This document shows, in pieces, positions 44,630 to 57,754 of a DNA stretch of 64,000 nucleotides. The stretch's first letter is position 1, and each line of letters starts with the position of its first letter. Where the stretch lies: contig JACVRA010000165.1 of assembly GCA_019828545.1 (NCBI GenBank), forward strand, positions 496,001-560,000, written 5' to 3'. The translations under genes and the position numbers were made by a program. The notes under the pieces are model-generated. The model was given only the letters and a program-made list of their open reading frames with translations, was not told where the DNA came from and searched no databases. The DNA comes from Paracamarosporium sp. OC-R06-R3. Its lineage: Eukaryota; Ascomycota; Dothideomycetes; Pleosporales; Didymosphaeriaceae.

Positions 44630-46107
44630 AGTCGACGTCAGGGTGTCTACAATGCTTCGCCCCTTTTATCCTAGGATTGCCTTGGAAGTTATAGTCTCTT
44701 CCCCCTTGTTCTGCTTCCCACCGTACATCTGGCTCGTCGTAGTGCCACTCATGCGCTGGCTCCTGTTGTAGGAGAACGTCTAGATTCGAAAGGAGGACGC
44801 ACAAATGGTTTCGAGGAAGGTGCCTCTGACAACACGCGACGAGTGGAACTCCCTATATATACCAGCGCGACGTCAATTATATGTCCTGGTGAAGCGCACT
44901 CCTTCCCCTCCAAGTCCGGGTTGACTGATGTTCCGACGTTGTTGTTCGATTCGAAATGCGACACCGGACGTTGTTCTTGAGAGGACTGTTCTCCGGGGGA
45001 CCACTCTTCATCTTCATTACTATATACCGTTGCGCTGGCATCTCCGAGCTTTCGCATCTTTGGCTCAGCAGCAGCACAATGTGTGAGCGTATCTAGATCT
45101 GTATCGTATGTGTATGGTTGATTGATGATGGAGAGCAATCTGATGTGCTCTTGGGGCCATATGTACGTGCAAGACCATGGTGGAGTTTCCAATGGATGTA
45201 TAGAAAATAGCAATCAGATAGCTGAAGGGAATCGAGGGCAATAAGGGTATCGAGGTCTATTCTGGCATGCGTACCAACTACTGAGAGAGGGGAAGTTGGT
45301 GATGATGTCTGCATGGATGTCAGGAGTGTTTTGTTTCAAGCTTGCCAACTTACGTATTCTCGTCAATCAAAGACTATCACATTATATCCCGATTGGAAAC
45401 ACTTCCCACAATGGATTTCTGCCTCTGTTATGCATAGTTGGATACCGCATATGACGGATCATGCGTCCGCGTATATAGCGATTATGAAGTAGGTGGTTGG
45501 TCTGTGAAAAGCCACGATATGTAAACTTGCAGATATTAGTCGCGAAGTGGAAGCTCCAGCTACCGTACGTGGCTAAGATACATTTATTCGATTCACGGTT
45601 ATGCTCAACTCATCTTGGATGTGTATCCCAAAGTCTTCTTCTAACTTAGGCTTCTAAAACCGTGCTGACTTTCATTTGCCCTAGCTTCTACCTGCCAGAT
45701 GCACACTGTTCGTCAATTCAAATCATCCTGGCGAATTTTCCGGTGGCGGTACACAATGAGCTGCTCGATGTTCAGCTCCTAACGCCTCTACTATTTATTG
45801 TCTATAGTGATTTCATTATGCAATGCTCTACATTGTGCAAGTGACGGCGCATTGTGGCCCGCCCTCTGGTTCTGCGCCTTTATCAGCCTCTCATTCACCG
45901 TGAACTCGCCGCCCGCAACAGTTTATAATTTTTCCACGCGACCTCTTTCTTTACGCTCGAAACATATTTCAACGCTCACACAATTGACCTCTTCTCTCTC
46001 CACTGCTATACTTTTTCCCAGACCCAAACTCTTCGAAGTAGTCACGCACTGCTTCCTGCATCACAGACATTCACTCAACCACCACACAAGCTTCTTGGCT
46101 ATTCGAT
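44630..46107. other. Gene-poor stretch and 5' flank of the next gene
   Basis: TA tracts continue at 44854, 45021 and 45472. A minus-strand ORF at 44749-45213 has no domain. The last ~200 bp are the presumed 5' UTR and promoter of the next gene, with TTTATAATTTTT near 45923. Confidence 0.4.
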
Positions 46108-46773
46108 ATGACGCCCGGCAAGAAGAAAGTCGTGTTCAACCACAAGAAGAGCGTGGATCTTTCTACGCATGCGGCCAAACAATCCGAGCAGCCTTCCCCA
46201 GCCTCATGGGCTACCGCTTCCACTTTCATGTCTTCCACAGAGACTCCACCTGCTGGGAGTCCCACCCAGGTGGGTTCCGTCCCTGACTTTCTCGCAGCAG
46301 CAGCCCAGAGCATGCCCATTATCTATGATCGTAGATCAGCAGAGCTCTCGCACTCACTGATACCCGAATACCACCCTGCCTCAGCCTCCGCTCCTATGAC
46401 TACAACATCCTCTCTCGAAGCCACCACAACAAATCAACCCACCGGATACACCCAGCCCTCCCACAGCCCCAGCAGCACCTCCGGACGCTTCTCCTTCCAA
46501 GACACCACCACCGCGGCATGGATCTCCACTCACGCCTCACGCATCCCCACCACCATCCAACCGCCTTACCAGCTCGCCCCTCCAAACCCCAGCATCCACG
46601 GAACGGTCGTCCAACGCGGTTTCGACCACCCTACCAACGTCCCGCAGAAGCAAAAGCCGAAGGTAGATAAAGAGAAGATGAAGACGCCGCTGGAGAAGTA
46701 CAATGATTACAAGGAGGCGCTGGCTGAGATGTACAAGGTGTATGGGCGGGATGGAGGGAAGAAGGATGAGTGA
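46108..46773 (+). CDS. Uncharacterised Ser/Thr/Pro-rich protein
   Basis: A single exon of 221 residues, not recognised. The N-terminus is basic (MTPGKKKVVFNHKKSVDLST). A long disordered middle rich in Ser, Thr and Pro follows. The C-terminal 45 residues are lysine-rich and probably helical (KEKMKTPLEKYNDYKEALAE), ending in GGKKDE. There is no signal peptide or membrane segment. Third-position GC bias in the middle and a clean start context support real coding. It may be a small nuclear or cytoplasmic protein; no function is proposed. Confidence 0.7.
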   Translation: MTPGKKKVVFNHKKSVDLSTHAAKQSEQPSPASWATASTFMSSTETPPAGSPTQVGSVPDFLAAAAQSMPIIYDRRSAELSHSLIPEYHPASASAPMTTTSSLEATTTNQPTGYTQPSHSPSSTSGRFSFQDTTTAAWISTHASRIPTTIQPPYQLAPPNPSIHGTVVQRGFDHPTNVPQKQKPKVDKEKMKTPLEKYNDYKEALAEMYKVYGRDGGKKDE

Positions 46774-47621
46774 GGGTGGTAGGTGTGTGTGTGCTTGAGG
46801 GGCTTTATGAGTTAAATTGCTCTAGGATGTATGTGTCTTTACATGGCTGGTGGAGAATCAGGTTGTTTATTTTGTTTGGCTTTGGTTTTCCGCGAGATAC
46901 CCTACTCTTTTTTCTGGGAATGGTTTGGTACTTTGTGCATAGGTGTTGGATGATGAGATGTAATGTCTAATAATGCCTAATTGATCGAGATTTCCGTTTT
47001 GTTGTGAGAGAGTGATGGTGTAAGGTAATACCCAAAAATGTTTGTGGGCATAAGAATCAAACATGTGACATGGTTTATCACATACGACCACAGGATCCTG
47101 AAACTAGCGCTTCCCGTTCGCTCAGCGGTACTCAAGCAGGATACCGGCGGATTAGTAGTTAAGTCGGTGACGATTAGCGAATACCCGCTGTTGTATGTTT
47201 TTGATTTTTGATTCTTGGTGGTAATCGACTGGAAAGGAACGGCCTGCGAAGAATATGACGTCTTCTGAAGGTTGGTGGATGGGATGGGGGTGTGGTGTGG
47301 GTTTTTGCTTGTGGAGTATGTGGGCCGCGTTCCTGGATTTTTTTTTGCACGAATGGGGTGGTTTTGATGGGATGATGAGCTTAGTGTTGTCGATTGAATA
47401 GAGATGTAATGTGATTGCACAGGCGTTATCTGCGAATGCTGCGCTGTGGAGGAATGAGCGGATTGACACCAGTATGCACTGCAGGAAGCTTTGAACGACA
47501 CAGCACACGAATAAGAATACCATCAGCCATTGAGGATTACATCAGATATCAATATGCATATCAAACCGCTCAAACCAAAATCGTATCCAAACTCACGACA
47601 AGTTTTTCCACGACATGCATT
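46774..47621. other. Convergent intergenic region
   Basis: 848 bp between the 3' ends of the unknown gene (+) and the lipase (-). A T9 run occurs near 47338. ORFs here are chance. Confidence 0.5.
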
Positions 47622-48829
47622 TTAGAGTTCCTGAACGAACTGCACATCATCATCGTCATCTCCATGCTTGGGATACTTCCTATACCAATCTTTCGGATCG
47701 CCACCGGGAACGCAGAGACCCAGCCGCCAAAAGTAGTCTCTGTGTGCAAAGAACAGTTCCCAGAACTTGAATCTTGCGGGGATGCCCCAGCTCGGACCGT
47801 CGGTGTCGGTGCCAGCGATGCACTTCCCGTCTTCGTCGCCGTCGCAATGATGAATATCCTCTTCTGCAAAGGGCAGATCGGGTTTAGAAATGAAGAGTTC
47901 TTCGCTGTGCATTGTGTAGCCCCATTCGGCGAGGGGGAGTAGGGGCACCGGGTCGGAATGGTGGGTTACGCGGTGATATCGGTTGGTCTCGCGGTTGGAG
48001 GTGATGTTGAAGCGATCGTTTATGTACGCCATGAGCTCTTTGTTTCCGAGGCGCGGCTCGCCGAAGGTTGTTATGCGCGGAGACCAGCCTCGTGCTTTGA
48101 GGTCTAGCGCTGCGAGTGCGGCTACGGCTCCTCCAAGTGAGTGGCCGACCAAGACGATCTCGTAGTCTGGATGCGCCTCGATGGCTTCGGTCAACTGTGG
48201 GAGTATCGCTTTGCGCGTGTTGAGCCAGGAGGTGTAGAAGCCGGTGTGGACGGTACAATTCTCGCATTTGGGCGGGTCGGCCGGTGGTGGCTTGTTGTCA
48301 ACGGCAGCGGAGGGTGCCTTTGGGGCGAGGAAGTCGGAAGTTGCACCATCATCATCGTCGCCTGGATACGGCACGTATTCCTGAGGGACGGTAGAAAGGT
48401 CGACGATGGTGTTTGCGATGGAGTAGGTGCCGCGGAATGCGAGGATGATGCGTGGGCGGGAGGGCGGATGCGACAGTGCAATGTAGCCGCAGGAGTCGCT
48501 GAAGAGGGGGCCTGTGTTCCACGCCTACGACTAGCATTAGCCTTTTTATATTGTTCACAATTGGAAGAGAAAGCACGCACAGTCACCAGCTCAAAGTTCT
48601 TAAAGTCCTCGTCGCCGCAGTGGCTCGCGCAGCTGAAGGGCTCCTGGATGCCCAGCCCGGTAGTGCCGACGCAATAGGAGATGTCGACTATGCGAGCGAG
48701 CTCCTCCAGCTCGAAGAAGAGCTCGCGGGTGATTGTGTCATTGTTCCGCGGAGACTGCGCGTGGAGAGTCTGCGCGAGAACAAAGACGAGAAACAGCACG
48801 TGGGAAAAGAGGCCGGAAGCGCTGGCCAT
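47622..48829 (-). CDS. Secreted class-3 lipase (fungal triacylglycerol lipase)
   Basis: Exons 48829-48581 and 48524-47622; 383 residues. An N-terminal signal peptide (hydrophobic HVLFLVFVLAQTLHA) probably ends near residue 24. The alpha/beta-hydrolase core has the nucleophile elbow GHSLGG with S212, the acid D274 in HHSDPVPLLP and the base H344 in FAHRDYFW. The oxyanion-region segment is ILAFRGTYS. Several Cys pairs fit secretion. Class-3 lipases hydrolyse acylglycerols or related esters outside the cell. An acidic loop (residues 138-143) and a Pro/Ala linker are inserted before the second half. The C-terminus is Asp-rich. The 56 bp intron keeps frame. Confidence 0.92.
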
Positions 48830-49318
48830 TGGTTTGGCCGTCTCACATGTTCCTTGGGCAACCTAGGAACAGAGAGCGTAGGAATGTGCGACGCAGGTGC
48901 GCATAGATGGGGAGACGAGTGGTGAGGTCACACGTTGGGGCCACGCTATTCCTGCGTGACGGTTGGCATTCATCCGGGGAAGAGCAGCGGGCTAAACCCA
49001 ACGCGGCTGTTGTCGATGCTTGCAGGCGATTCCGCCGAGGGTTGGCGCCAAGGGGCTCCTATGATGTAATGCCGCTGTGAAGGGCAGCTTGAACGCGCGG
49101 TGGTTCGGTCAGCCAAGTGTATCATGTCATAAATACATGCACCTTGCTTACCACAACGTGCCCAGCACCACCAAGCTAGCCATCTTGCTGCACCCAAGAC
49201 TCTTGCTGATAAGAACGACGGCTTCCGCTGCTTCCCGGCGACAAGACTTTTAGGTCCCCGACTGTGTTTTTATCATTACGCCGCTGCACCACATTGCTCT
49301 GGCACAAGTCGAGCCGAC
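48830..49318. promoter_or_regulatory. Divergent promoter, lipase and membrane-protein genes
   Basis: 489 bp between two start codons. No specific motif is claimed. Confidence 0.5.
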
Positions 49319-50667
49319 ATGGCGAGCACACAGCACACGGCCTCGACGGAGCCGCTGAGACAGGACATGTCGGCACAGCCCGAGGTCGCCGTCGAGCCCC
49401 CCACGCCCCAGGACACGCCCCAGACGGAAAAAACAGTCGACCCGTTGCCGCACACCGACAGCTCCATCGACGCGACCGACCACCAACCCACGCAGCCTCC
49501 GACGCACCCTTCTCTCCAGATCCCCGGCATCGCCATCGCAGACGTAGATGGCGCCGTCGACGAACGCGGCCGCTCCACCACCACCGCACTGCCCGCCACA
49601 GGCACTGCTACTCCCAATGGCAACCTCAGCGCCCATCCTTCCCGCGCGCCTTCACCGAACCCATCCGCACTCTACCCACATACGCAAGTCACATACGATG
49701 ATCCCGACTTCGCACACCCGCCCCCGCTCAACTACAGCCTGCGCCCGCGCAAGAAGAGCATCTTCTGGTTCTGGACCCTCATCTTCCTCGACTGCGTGTG
49801 CATGCCCATTGGCCTGTACTTTGGCATGTGGTACGGCCTGACTCGCGACCAACTGAGTGCGAACGCCGTCTTCAGTATCAGCACGGCATTGCTAGGAACA
49901 GTCAGTATCGTCGAGTACTTCATTCGGTTCCGGAGGCTTTGGAGGAAGAATTCGAATTGCAGAGTTATCGGAGCGAAGAGGTTCTACGTAAGATTCCCTG
50001 AGCTCCAAATGCGGAGAAGTGAGCACTAACACTGCATGTAGCTCGACTGGTTCCACTGGAATCTCTCCGTCGGCTGGTTCTTCGTCATGATCGAGCTCAT
50101 CGCGGGAACCTGTCCGCGCGACCCGCCCATCCGCGTGCTTGCCATCCCCGCCTCGACCATGCTCTTCGCCATTGGCGTCGAGCTCCTTCTCGTCGACATC
50201 CTGCGTTTCGCCGGCGTCCGCGCACCCTGCCGCATCTCTTCCCTTCCCATGGGCGCCCCGCTTCGTCCAGGTATCTACGCTTATATTGAGGACATCTGTG
50301 CTGTGGATGGAAGCGGTGGCACCGAGTTTAGGCAAAGGCTGAACCTGAGGTACCAAGCTAGCAAGGCGTTCAGAGAGATGCTGCACCGGTTGACGTTGTT
50401 CTGGGCCATTGGAGCGATTGTTTGCTCGGCCGTAACCGTCGCCATCGTCTTCACTATTCAGCGAGACGCGGCCTACGTGGTACGTTCAATTTGCCTTCCC
50501 ATCCATTCCCTCACACCCCGAATGACAATACTAACCCGTCCCAACAGGTCGGCTGGGTCCTCCCCTTCCTCTGGGCCGGCGTATGGACAGCCATCACCAT
50601 CCCCTGGGTCAAGCACAGTCTGGCGCACGAATACGAGCAGTGGACATCAGCGAAGTGGAAGGCGTGA
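49319..50667 (+). CDS. Multi-pass membrane protein of unknown function
   Basis: Exons 49319-49987, 50042-50479, 50548-50667; 408 residues. The first ~140 residues are Pro/Thr/Ser-rich, acidic and probably cytosolic. Six hydrophobic segments follow: one starting SIFWFWTLIFLDCVCMPIGL, one at FSISTALLGTVSIVEYF, two in exon 2 before the PCRISSLP loop, one at FWAIGAIVCSAVTVAIVF, and the last in exon 3 (VLPFLWAGVWTAITIPWV). Both introns lie between codons and keep frame. I do not recognise a characterised family; fungal genomes contain similar uncharacterised proteins. No transport or catalytic motif is visible. Confidence 0.82.
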
Positions 50668-52931
50668 AAGCCGGGCTAAGCACTCCATATTCAATAAAAA
50701 TCCTCGTTTCTTCTTTCATTTGTATCACTATGCCGACCTTTTGCATGGCGGCGGCGTTGTCCAGGGTCTGGCATGGGAAGTGTGATAGCTATATACCATT
50801 TACACGCACGCAACGCAGAATGAACTGGCGTTTTTGCTTTCTCCCTCAATCAATCAATCACGATCACGATCACGCACTTATTTGCACCCAAAAACTGTGG
50901 AAAAATCAAAGTGTCGTTGATGCACTTGGAAGCGCAAATTACTCCACTTGCTTGCTCTACACAATATCTAATTTTACATCAACGGTCTACAGTACCCATC
51001 CGTTGAAGTTCGCCTCCCGACTATAGTACATAGGTACTAGATGGTGATGTCAGGACAAAGACAAGGATGCGTCCCGCCTGCCGAGCGTCCCCCAAGCACA
51101 AACCCTGCGCATGACATCGCCCAAGGCGCGCCCGCGACAGCGATCTGCGCTCGGCTGTGCATGCGCCAACGCAGACGGCGAAAAGATATGTTCCGAGGAG
51201 GGTGCAGTTTTGCTCATGGGGGTAGAGGCTGTGGAGGTGAGCACATTTTGTGAGTGGACGGTTGAAGTGAGTGCCGAGGGAGGGGCAGGGAGGGATTTGA
51301 GATGGATGGATTTGCATTTGCGTGTTGTATATCCTGGTAATATCTGGTGCTTTGCGGATGCAAGAGGAGTGTTAAGTCCGCGGAGGGAGGGAGTTTTTTA
51401 TCCGGGAGGGGTGTGTTTGGATATCGTCCCTGGTGTACTGAAGATCTGTAACGATAGCGATATCTAGTGGAAAGGCTTTCGATGCAGACCGCAGAGGGTT
51501 AGTGTTAGTGTTCATCCAAGCATATCTTGTCTGCGGTACAGTACGGAACAAAACACTAGTAACATCTCGCGAATGGAATGAAGGGCCTTTGATCCCGGGG
51601 GTTCCGCTGACATACGCGGGTTTCAGTGTGGTAAGCACGAACGTGGAGGATGTGAGTTAGGGATTCGTGGATTGGAGACGAGAACTTGCATTGGACTGTT
51701 TCGGATGACGTTGGACGACAGATTGGTACGCCCAACACAGAGTGCAGACTACGCTTCGATAGACCAACGAATTACGATACGATATGATGTCCTACCGTGC
51801 TCGACCCGAATACCAGTCGGTACCGTAGCTGGCCATCATCTCCTACCTACGCTCTTGCTGTTTCCTAGAACCAGTACTCAGCTGGTTCTAACTCTGCCAA
51901 CTACTTTGGGTCGAACTCGAAGGTGTTCATCCACCCGAGCGTGCATGTCAACTTTGATAGGTAGGGCCTGGGGCAGAAGTAGCTTGCGGATGGATGAGTG
52001 GGAATGTAATGTCAAAATATAACGCGAGAGCAGGACAATAACTGAATGGAATTAACACCCGCACTCATGACCTTGGTGCTATCGTTTTCATGTAGGGTTT
52101 GAGATCTGCTGAGGACACAGCTATGGAGGATTGATGTGATTCGTAGCCCAGCCTCGCCCAACAATCACAAGGCTGAGCTACCGCATGCACCCACCACACA
52201 GTAAAATCCCCCCATTAGATTTCTGGTCCATCCAGGAGCCGTTCCCTTTGATGAGAGACATGTTGGAATCTCTCTCCAGTCGGTTGCTCGATCATGATTC
52301 GATATGCGAACGATCTATAACGAAGCAACGTACGTGATCGACTCCCACCTGCAAACACTTATCAAATTGAATACCACATCTAATCGCCTTATAAGGAGCG
52401 ATTATTCGATAAGAACACTTCCAGGCTCGGTAAGAGAAATGGCTTTCGAAGAAGGCTGAATATTCACTAGATGCACGAACATCGGCATTTCCAATTATGA
52501 ATCCAGTAACATTGCTATGATATCGCCGAGGCTAAAGCTAGCGGAGGATACCACTACTCTACCAAATTTAGAATGACTTAACACAGTATCAAAGGTAGGT
52601 TGGGGGCGAGAGTATACGATTAGTTGGGACAGGAACGAGCAACGGCGTTCTATTTATATTGGAGACATGGCTATAAACTTTCAGTACGTATCACGGCACA
52701 ATATAGCATATTAACTCGCTATAGGACCATTCTCCGGTGATGGCGTGCGCCACGATCTCTATCTCGTTCCTTTTCGGAGCAGTTTGACGAAACACGACCA
52801 TGAAAAAGAAAGGTGCATAGGGCCAGAGCTCAGGAGTGTACGCCTCGCGCATCAGGCTAGGTGATTTAAGACCCCCACTGCCAGCCTTTGAGAGCGACAA
52901 CCTTAGAAACACTCATGCCATAGTATTCGTG
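50668..52931. other. Gene-free region
   Basis: 2.3 kb. AATC and GATCAC short repeats lie at about 50848-50875. Small ORFs near 51111-51467 and 51672-52022 lack coding character. From about 52000 the GC content falls. No RNA gene or element was recognised. Confidence 0.45.
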
Positions 52932-54526
52932 ATGGTGGTTTCTGTAATCCTTAACCCTTTCGCTTCGATCGCAGTCGTATCTGTATTTCCGGCCATCATA
53001 TCTGCATCGCTCAATGTATGCCCGACAGCTGATCTAGCAGGGGAGCAGACTAGTCGCAGCCTTGCTGCCACACAAACGATGTCAATCGCTGACAATATCC
53101 ATATTAATGCCACTTCAGTGAATGATTATGGCTTCGAATACGGCCCGGCACCAACATACGATCCCAAGAAACATTTCGCGCTCGTCAATCTTTGGAAACG
53201 TGAATGCATATTGCCCGATGATAGCACAAACTGCGGAAACGGCTTTCACTGCTGTCTTGGTGATACTCCCGCTGGTGGCTGGTGTTGCGAAGACGCAAAA
53301 TTGTGCGGAGATGGTGTGAATGGAGCGTACTGTGGCCTACCAACGTGTGTACGAGTTTTCTATTGCAGCAGTATTTTTTAGGACGGAGTATCTGATGCAA
53401 AGGAAAGAAAACTGACAATGTACACTGTAGGCTCTTCGTAACATCCACTATGACGACGACTAGCGAATCCACAAGCTACAAGGTTATTCTTATGAGCATA
53501 CCTGAATCAACAGAATGGGAGACTATAACTTCGACTAGCATCGCCACTAAAACAAAGTCATACGTTGACACCTCAATAATTGTCGAGACAGTTACTGTTA
53601 CCCACAGCGCTGTGGCTAGAGTGAAACGGAATTTAGCCATCATCACGTCAACCCCAGCCGTGCGTTCCACGCAATGTGCCCGGCAGCAACAACACCCAAT
53701 CATTTTGACAGCGACCACATCCACAACCTTAAGACCTTTCGAAGTATTACCGTCACATACCCCAGTGCTTCGCTTTCTCCATGCTCGAAACACCCCGGAT
53801 AGCCAGGATGCAACCATAACCTCTACAATCTGGTTGCACGAAGAAACGACGGAAATTGTTTCTGTCGATTTTTCTTCCACATACTTCTATACAGAAACAA
53901 GTACCATCACGCTCGTGAGCACAAGTACGTTCACATCTGCCTTCAGCGCAAAGACGACAATCGAAAGCACGCTCACTGTCACTGTCAATGCAATCGCAAC
54001 TTCCAGGCCCCCAACAGCCCCCACCAGTATAGGCTTAGTCGCACCTTGGCCAAGTAATACCGGATCTAGTAGCGATGAAACAACCCTCACCACAGGCGTA
54101 AAAGCCGGAATAGGCGCAGGCGTAGGAGGCGCCGCACTCCTTATCTTCACAGCTGCAGCAATCCTCTACCACCGCAGACAAAGGCAAGCCTCAACGACGT
54201 TCACTATAGAAAACCACACCACAGGAGATAGGCCACCCAACATATCTGAGCCTTATGATGTCAAACATTTCCAGAGCGGCCTTTCCCCAGCACCCTATGT
54301 CCGCGATTCCGGCGCTCAGTACTCTATTTACTCTATTCCAGAGCTTTCGTCTCCCTCCACGCCAGTGCCCGCATATCATCCGTACTCAACCCCGACACAT
54401 AGCCTGCATGGCGGCGAGGCGCAGCAACAGGGGTATGGAGGTAGCATGTCTAATACGATGGGAGGAGGGTATATGAACCCTACAGCATATGCAGAGCAGC
54501 CAGAGTATGTAGGGAGAACGGGGTAA
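52932..54526 (+). CDS. Single-pass surface protein with Cys-rich and Ser/Thr-rich ectodomain
   Basis: Exons 52932-53344 and 53431-54526; 502 residues. The chosen Met gives a hydrophobic leader (VVSVILNPFASIAVVSVF); an in-frame Met at 52836 would bury it. The ectodomain starts with a compact Cys motif (NCGNGFHCCLGDTPAGGWCC, then CGDG and YCGLPT). The intron falls right after it and keeps frame. A long Thr/Ser-rich stalk follows, likely O-glycosylated. A transmembrane helix lies near nt 54105-54170 (GAALLIFTAAAILYHRRQRQ) with a basic stop-transfer. The cytoplasmic tail is Tyr/Pro/Gly-rich. This layout is common in fungal cell-wall-associated sensors or anchors; no specific role can be assigned. 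Confidence 0.75.
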
Positions 54527-54974
54527 CATCCATTTTCACGGCCATGGGAGAGCATGGAATAATGCAACCTGTTTCTCTTGGTACTGCAGGAGCAAAGAAT
54601 GTGAGGTGCGTACCTCTGAGTAGATTATACCGTGTCTTTTGGAGACGGCACCTTCTGGTCTTTTGGGTATATCCGACACGTACTTCCCCAACAAACAATG
54701 AGGGCTTGGGGGCTTTTTGAGCCAGCGATGTATCTCAAGCTCGTTGGAACAAACTGCAAGAACGCCAGCCTTCGATCAGAAAATAGGCGATGTAATTATC
54801 TTTAAGGTAGCACTCAGATACGCGTAAGAGCTTGGGTTACTGTATCGTATTGTATGGTATCATAATTCATCACTATATTGAAGCATTCCTGCACTCTGTG
54901 GTGTATCAATCTAAGTCATCCAAAGTATCCCACCAAAATCCAATCTGCGCCCCTTATCCCAACCAACGCTACCT
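54527..54974. other. Convergent intergenic region
   Basis: 448 bp between the surface-protein gene (+) and the alpha-glucosidase (-). Presumed 3' UTRs only. Confidence 0.5.
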
Positions 54975-56959
<1,985 letters not shown>

Positions 56960-57165
56960 TTATACCTCAACCCCAACCCGCCATGGTGGGTTTCGGTGCT
57001 CTTCTCCGATCAACCCCACTCGTTCTCCAAACTCATTTGATTGTCAATAGAGGCATCGCGTGTCGCGAAGGTCCTCTGACGCGTATCATTCGCCCATTGT
57101 CGGTTGACAAGAGCTCAGAGAGCGTGAAAATCGACCGTGAAACTACCCGAGGCTCTCCATGGGGT

Positions 57166-57171
57166 CCCCAC
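57166..57171 (-). promoter_or_regulatory. Putative CreA site
   Basis: CCCCAC on the plus strand, GTGGGG on the minus, fits the carbon catabolite repressor consensus SYGGRG. It lies 315 bp upstream of the maltase start. Confidence 0.4.
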
Positions 57172-57513
57172 ATCTCCAAGCTCCCGACTTGATGTTTGAG
57201 ACCCACTTGGGGTGATTATCAAAACGCCGGCCCGACATTGGTCAAATCACTTTGCCTGCACAGATTCTCGTGAAGATTTTCGGACTGGGATATGGTTCCT
57301 GGCTCGCGTGATGCAAAGGTTGTGAACCAGGTTTCGCAACCGTTTTCACACATGTGACCAGCCTCTGCCGCCTCCCGTGCCACCTCGGTCCGAAGACGCA
57401 CCAATGTTGTCGCTCGGAGCGCTGGGAATTCATTGACACTGGTCATGATCATGCGCAGCCTCGCTTGACCACCCCCGTTCACGCCATACCCAATCCTAGT
57501 CTGGAGACTGGAC

Positions 57514-57529
57514 CTGGGGAGAGCTGGGG
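57514..57529 (+). promoter_or_regulatory. Paired putative CreA sites
   Basis: CTGGGG occurs twice (57514-57519 and 57524-57529), 10 bp apart in the same orientation, about 230 bp before the permease start. Closely paired SYGGRG sites are the usual arrangement of functional CreA targets. Confidence 0.5.
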
Positions 57530-57754
57530 AAGAATCTCGTTCCCGCCGCTAATCCTTGACCTCACGGCTTCGCTTGGTGTTGCGCGACATATTGATCGAG
57601 TCAATCTGTATAAGTAGATGATGGATTCCCGGAGGTGAGGATCAGCATTGCTTCAAGCCCTTGCAACCAGCAGCGGTCTCCTTCGCTTGAGAACCTCTGG
57701 ATATCTTTCGTTCTACTTTGTTGTAGTGGAGGTTTTCTCCATCCGTCGCACAAA

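Noticed and set aside
48191..48829. 212-codon ORF
   Set aside because: It is lipase exon 1 reading on through the 56 bp intron in the wrong frame.
51672..52022. 116-codon plus-strand ORF
   Set aside because: Composition not coding-like, no motif.
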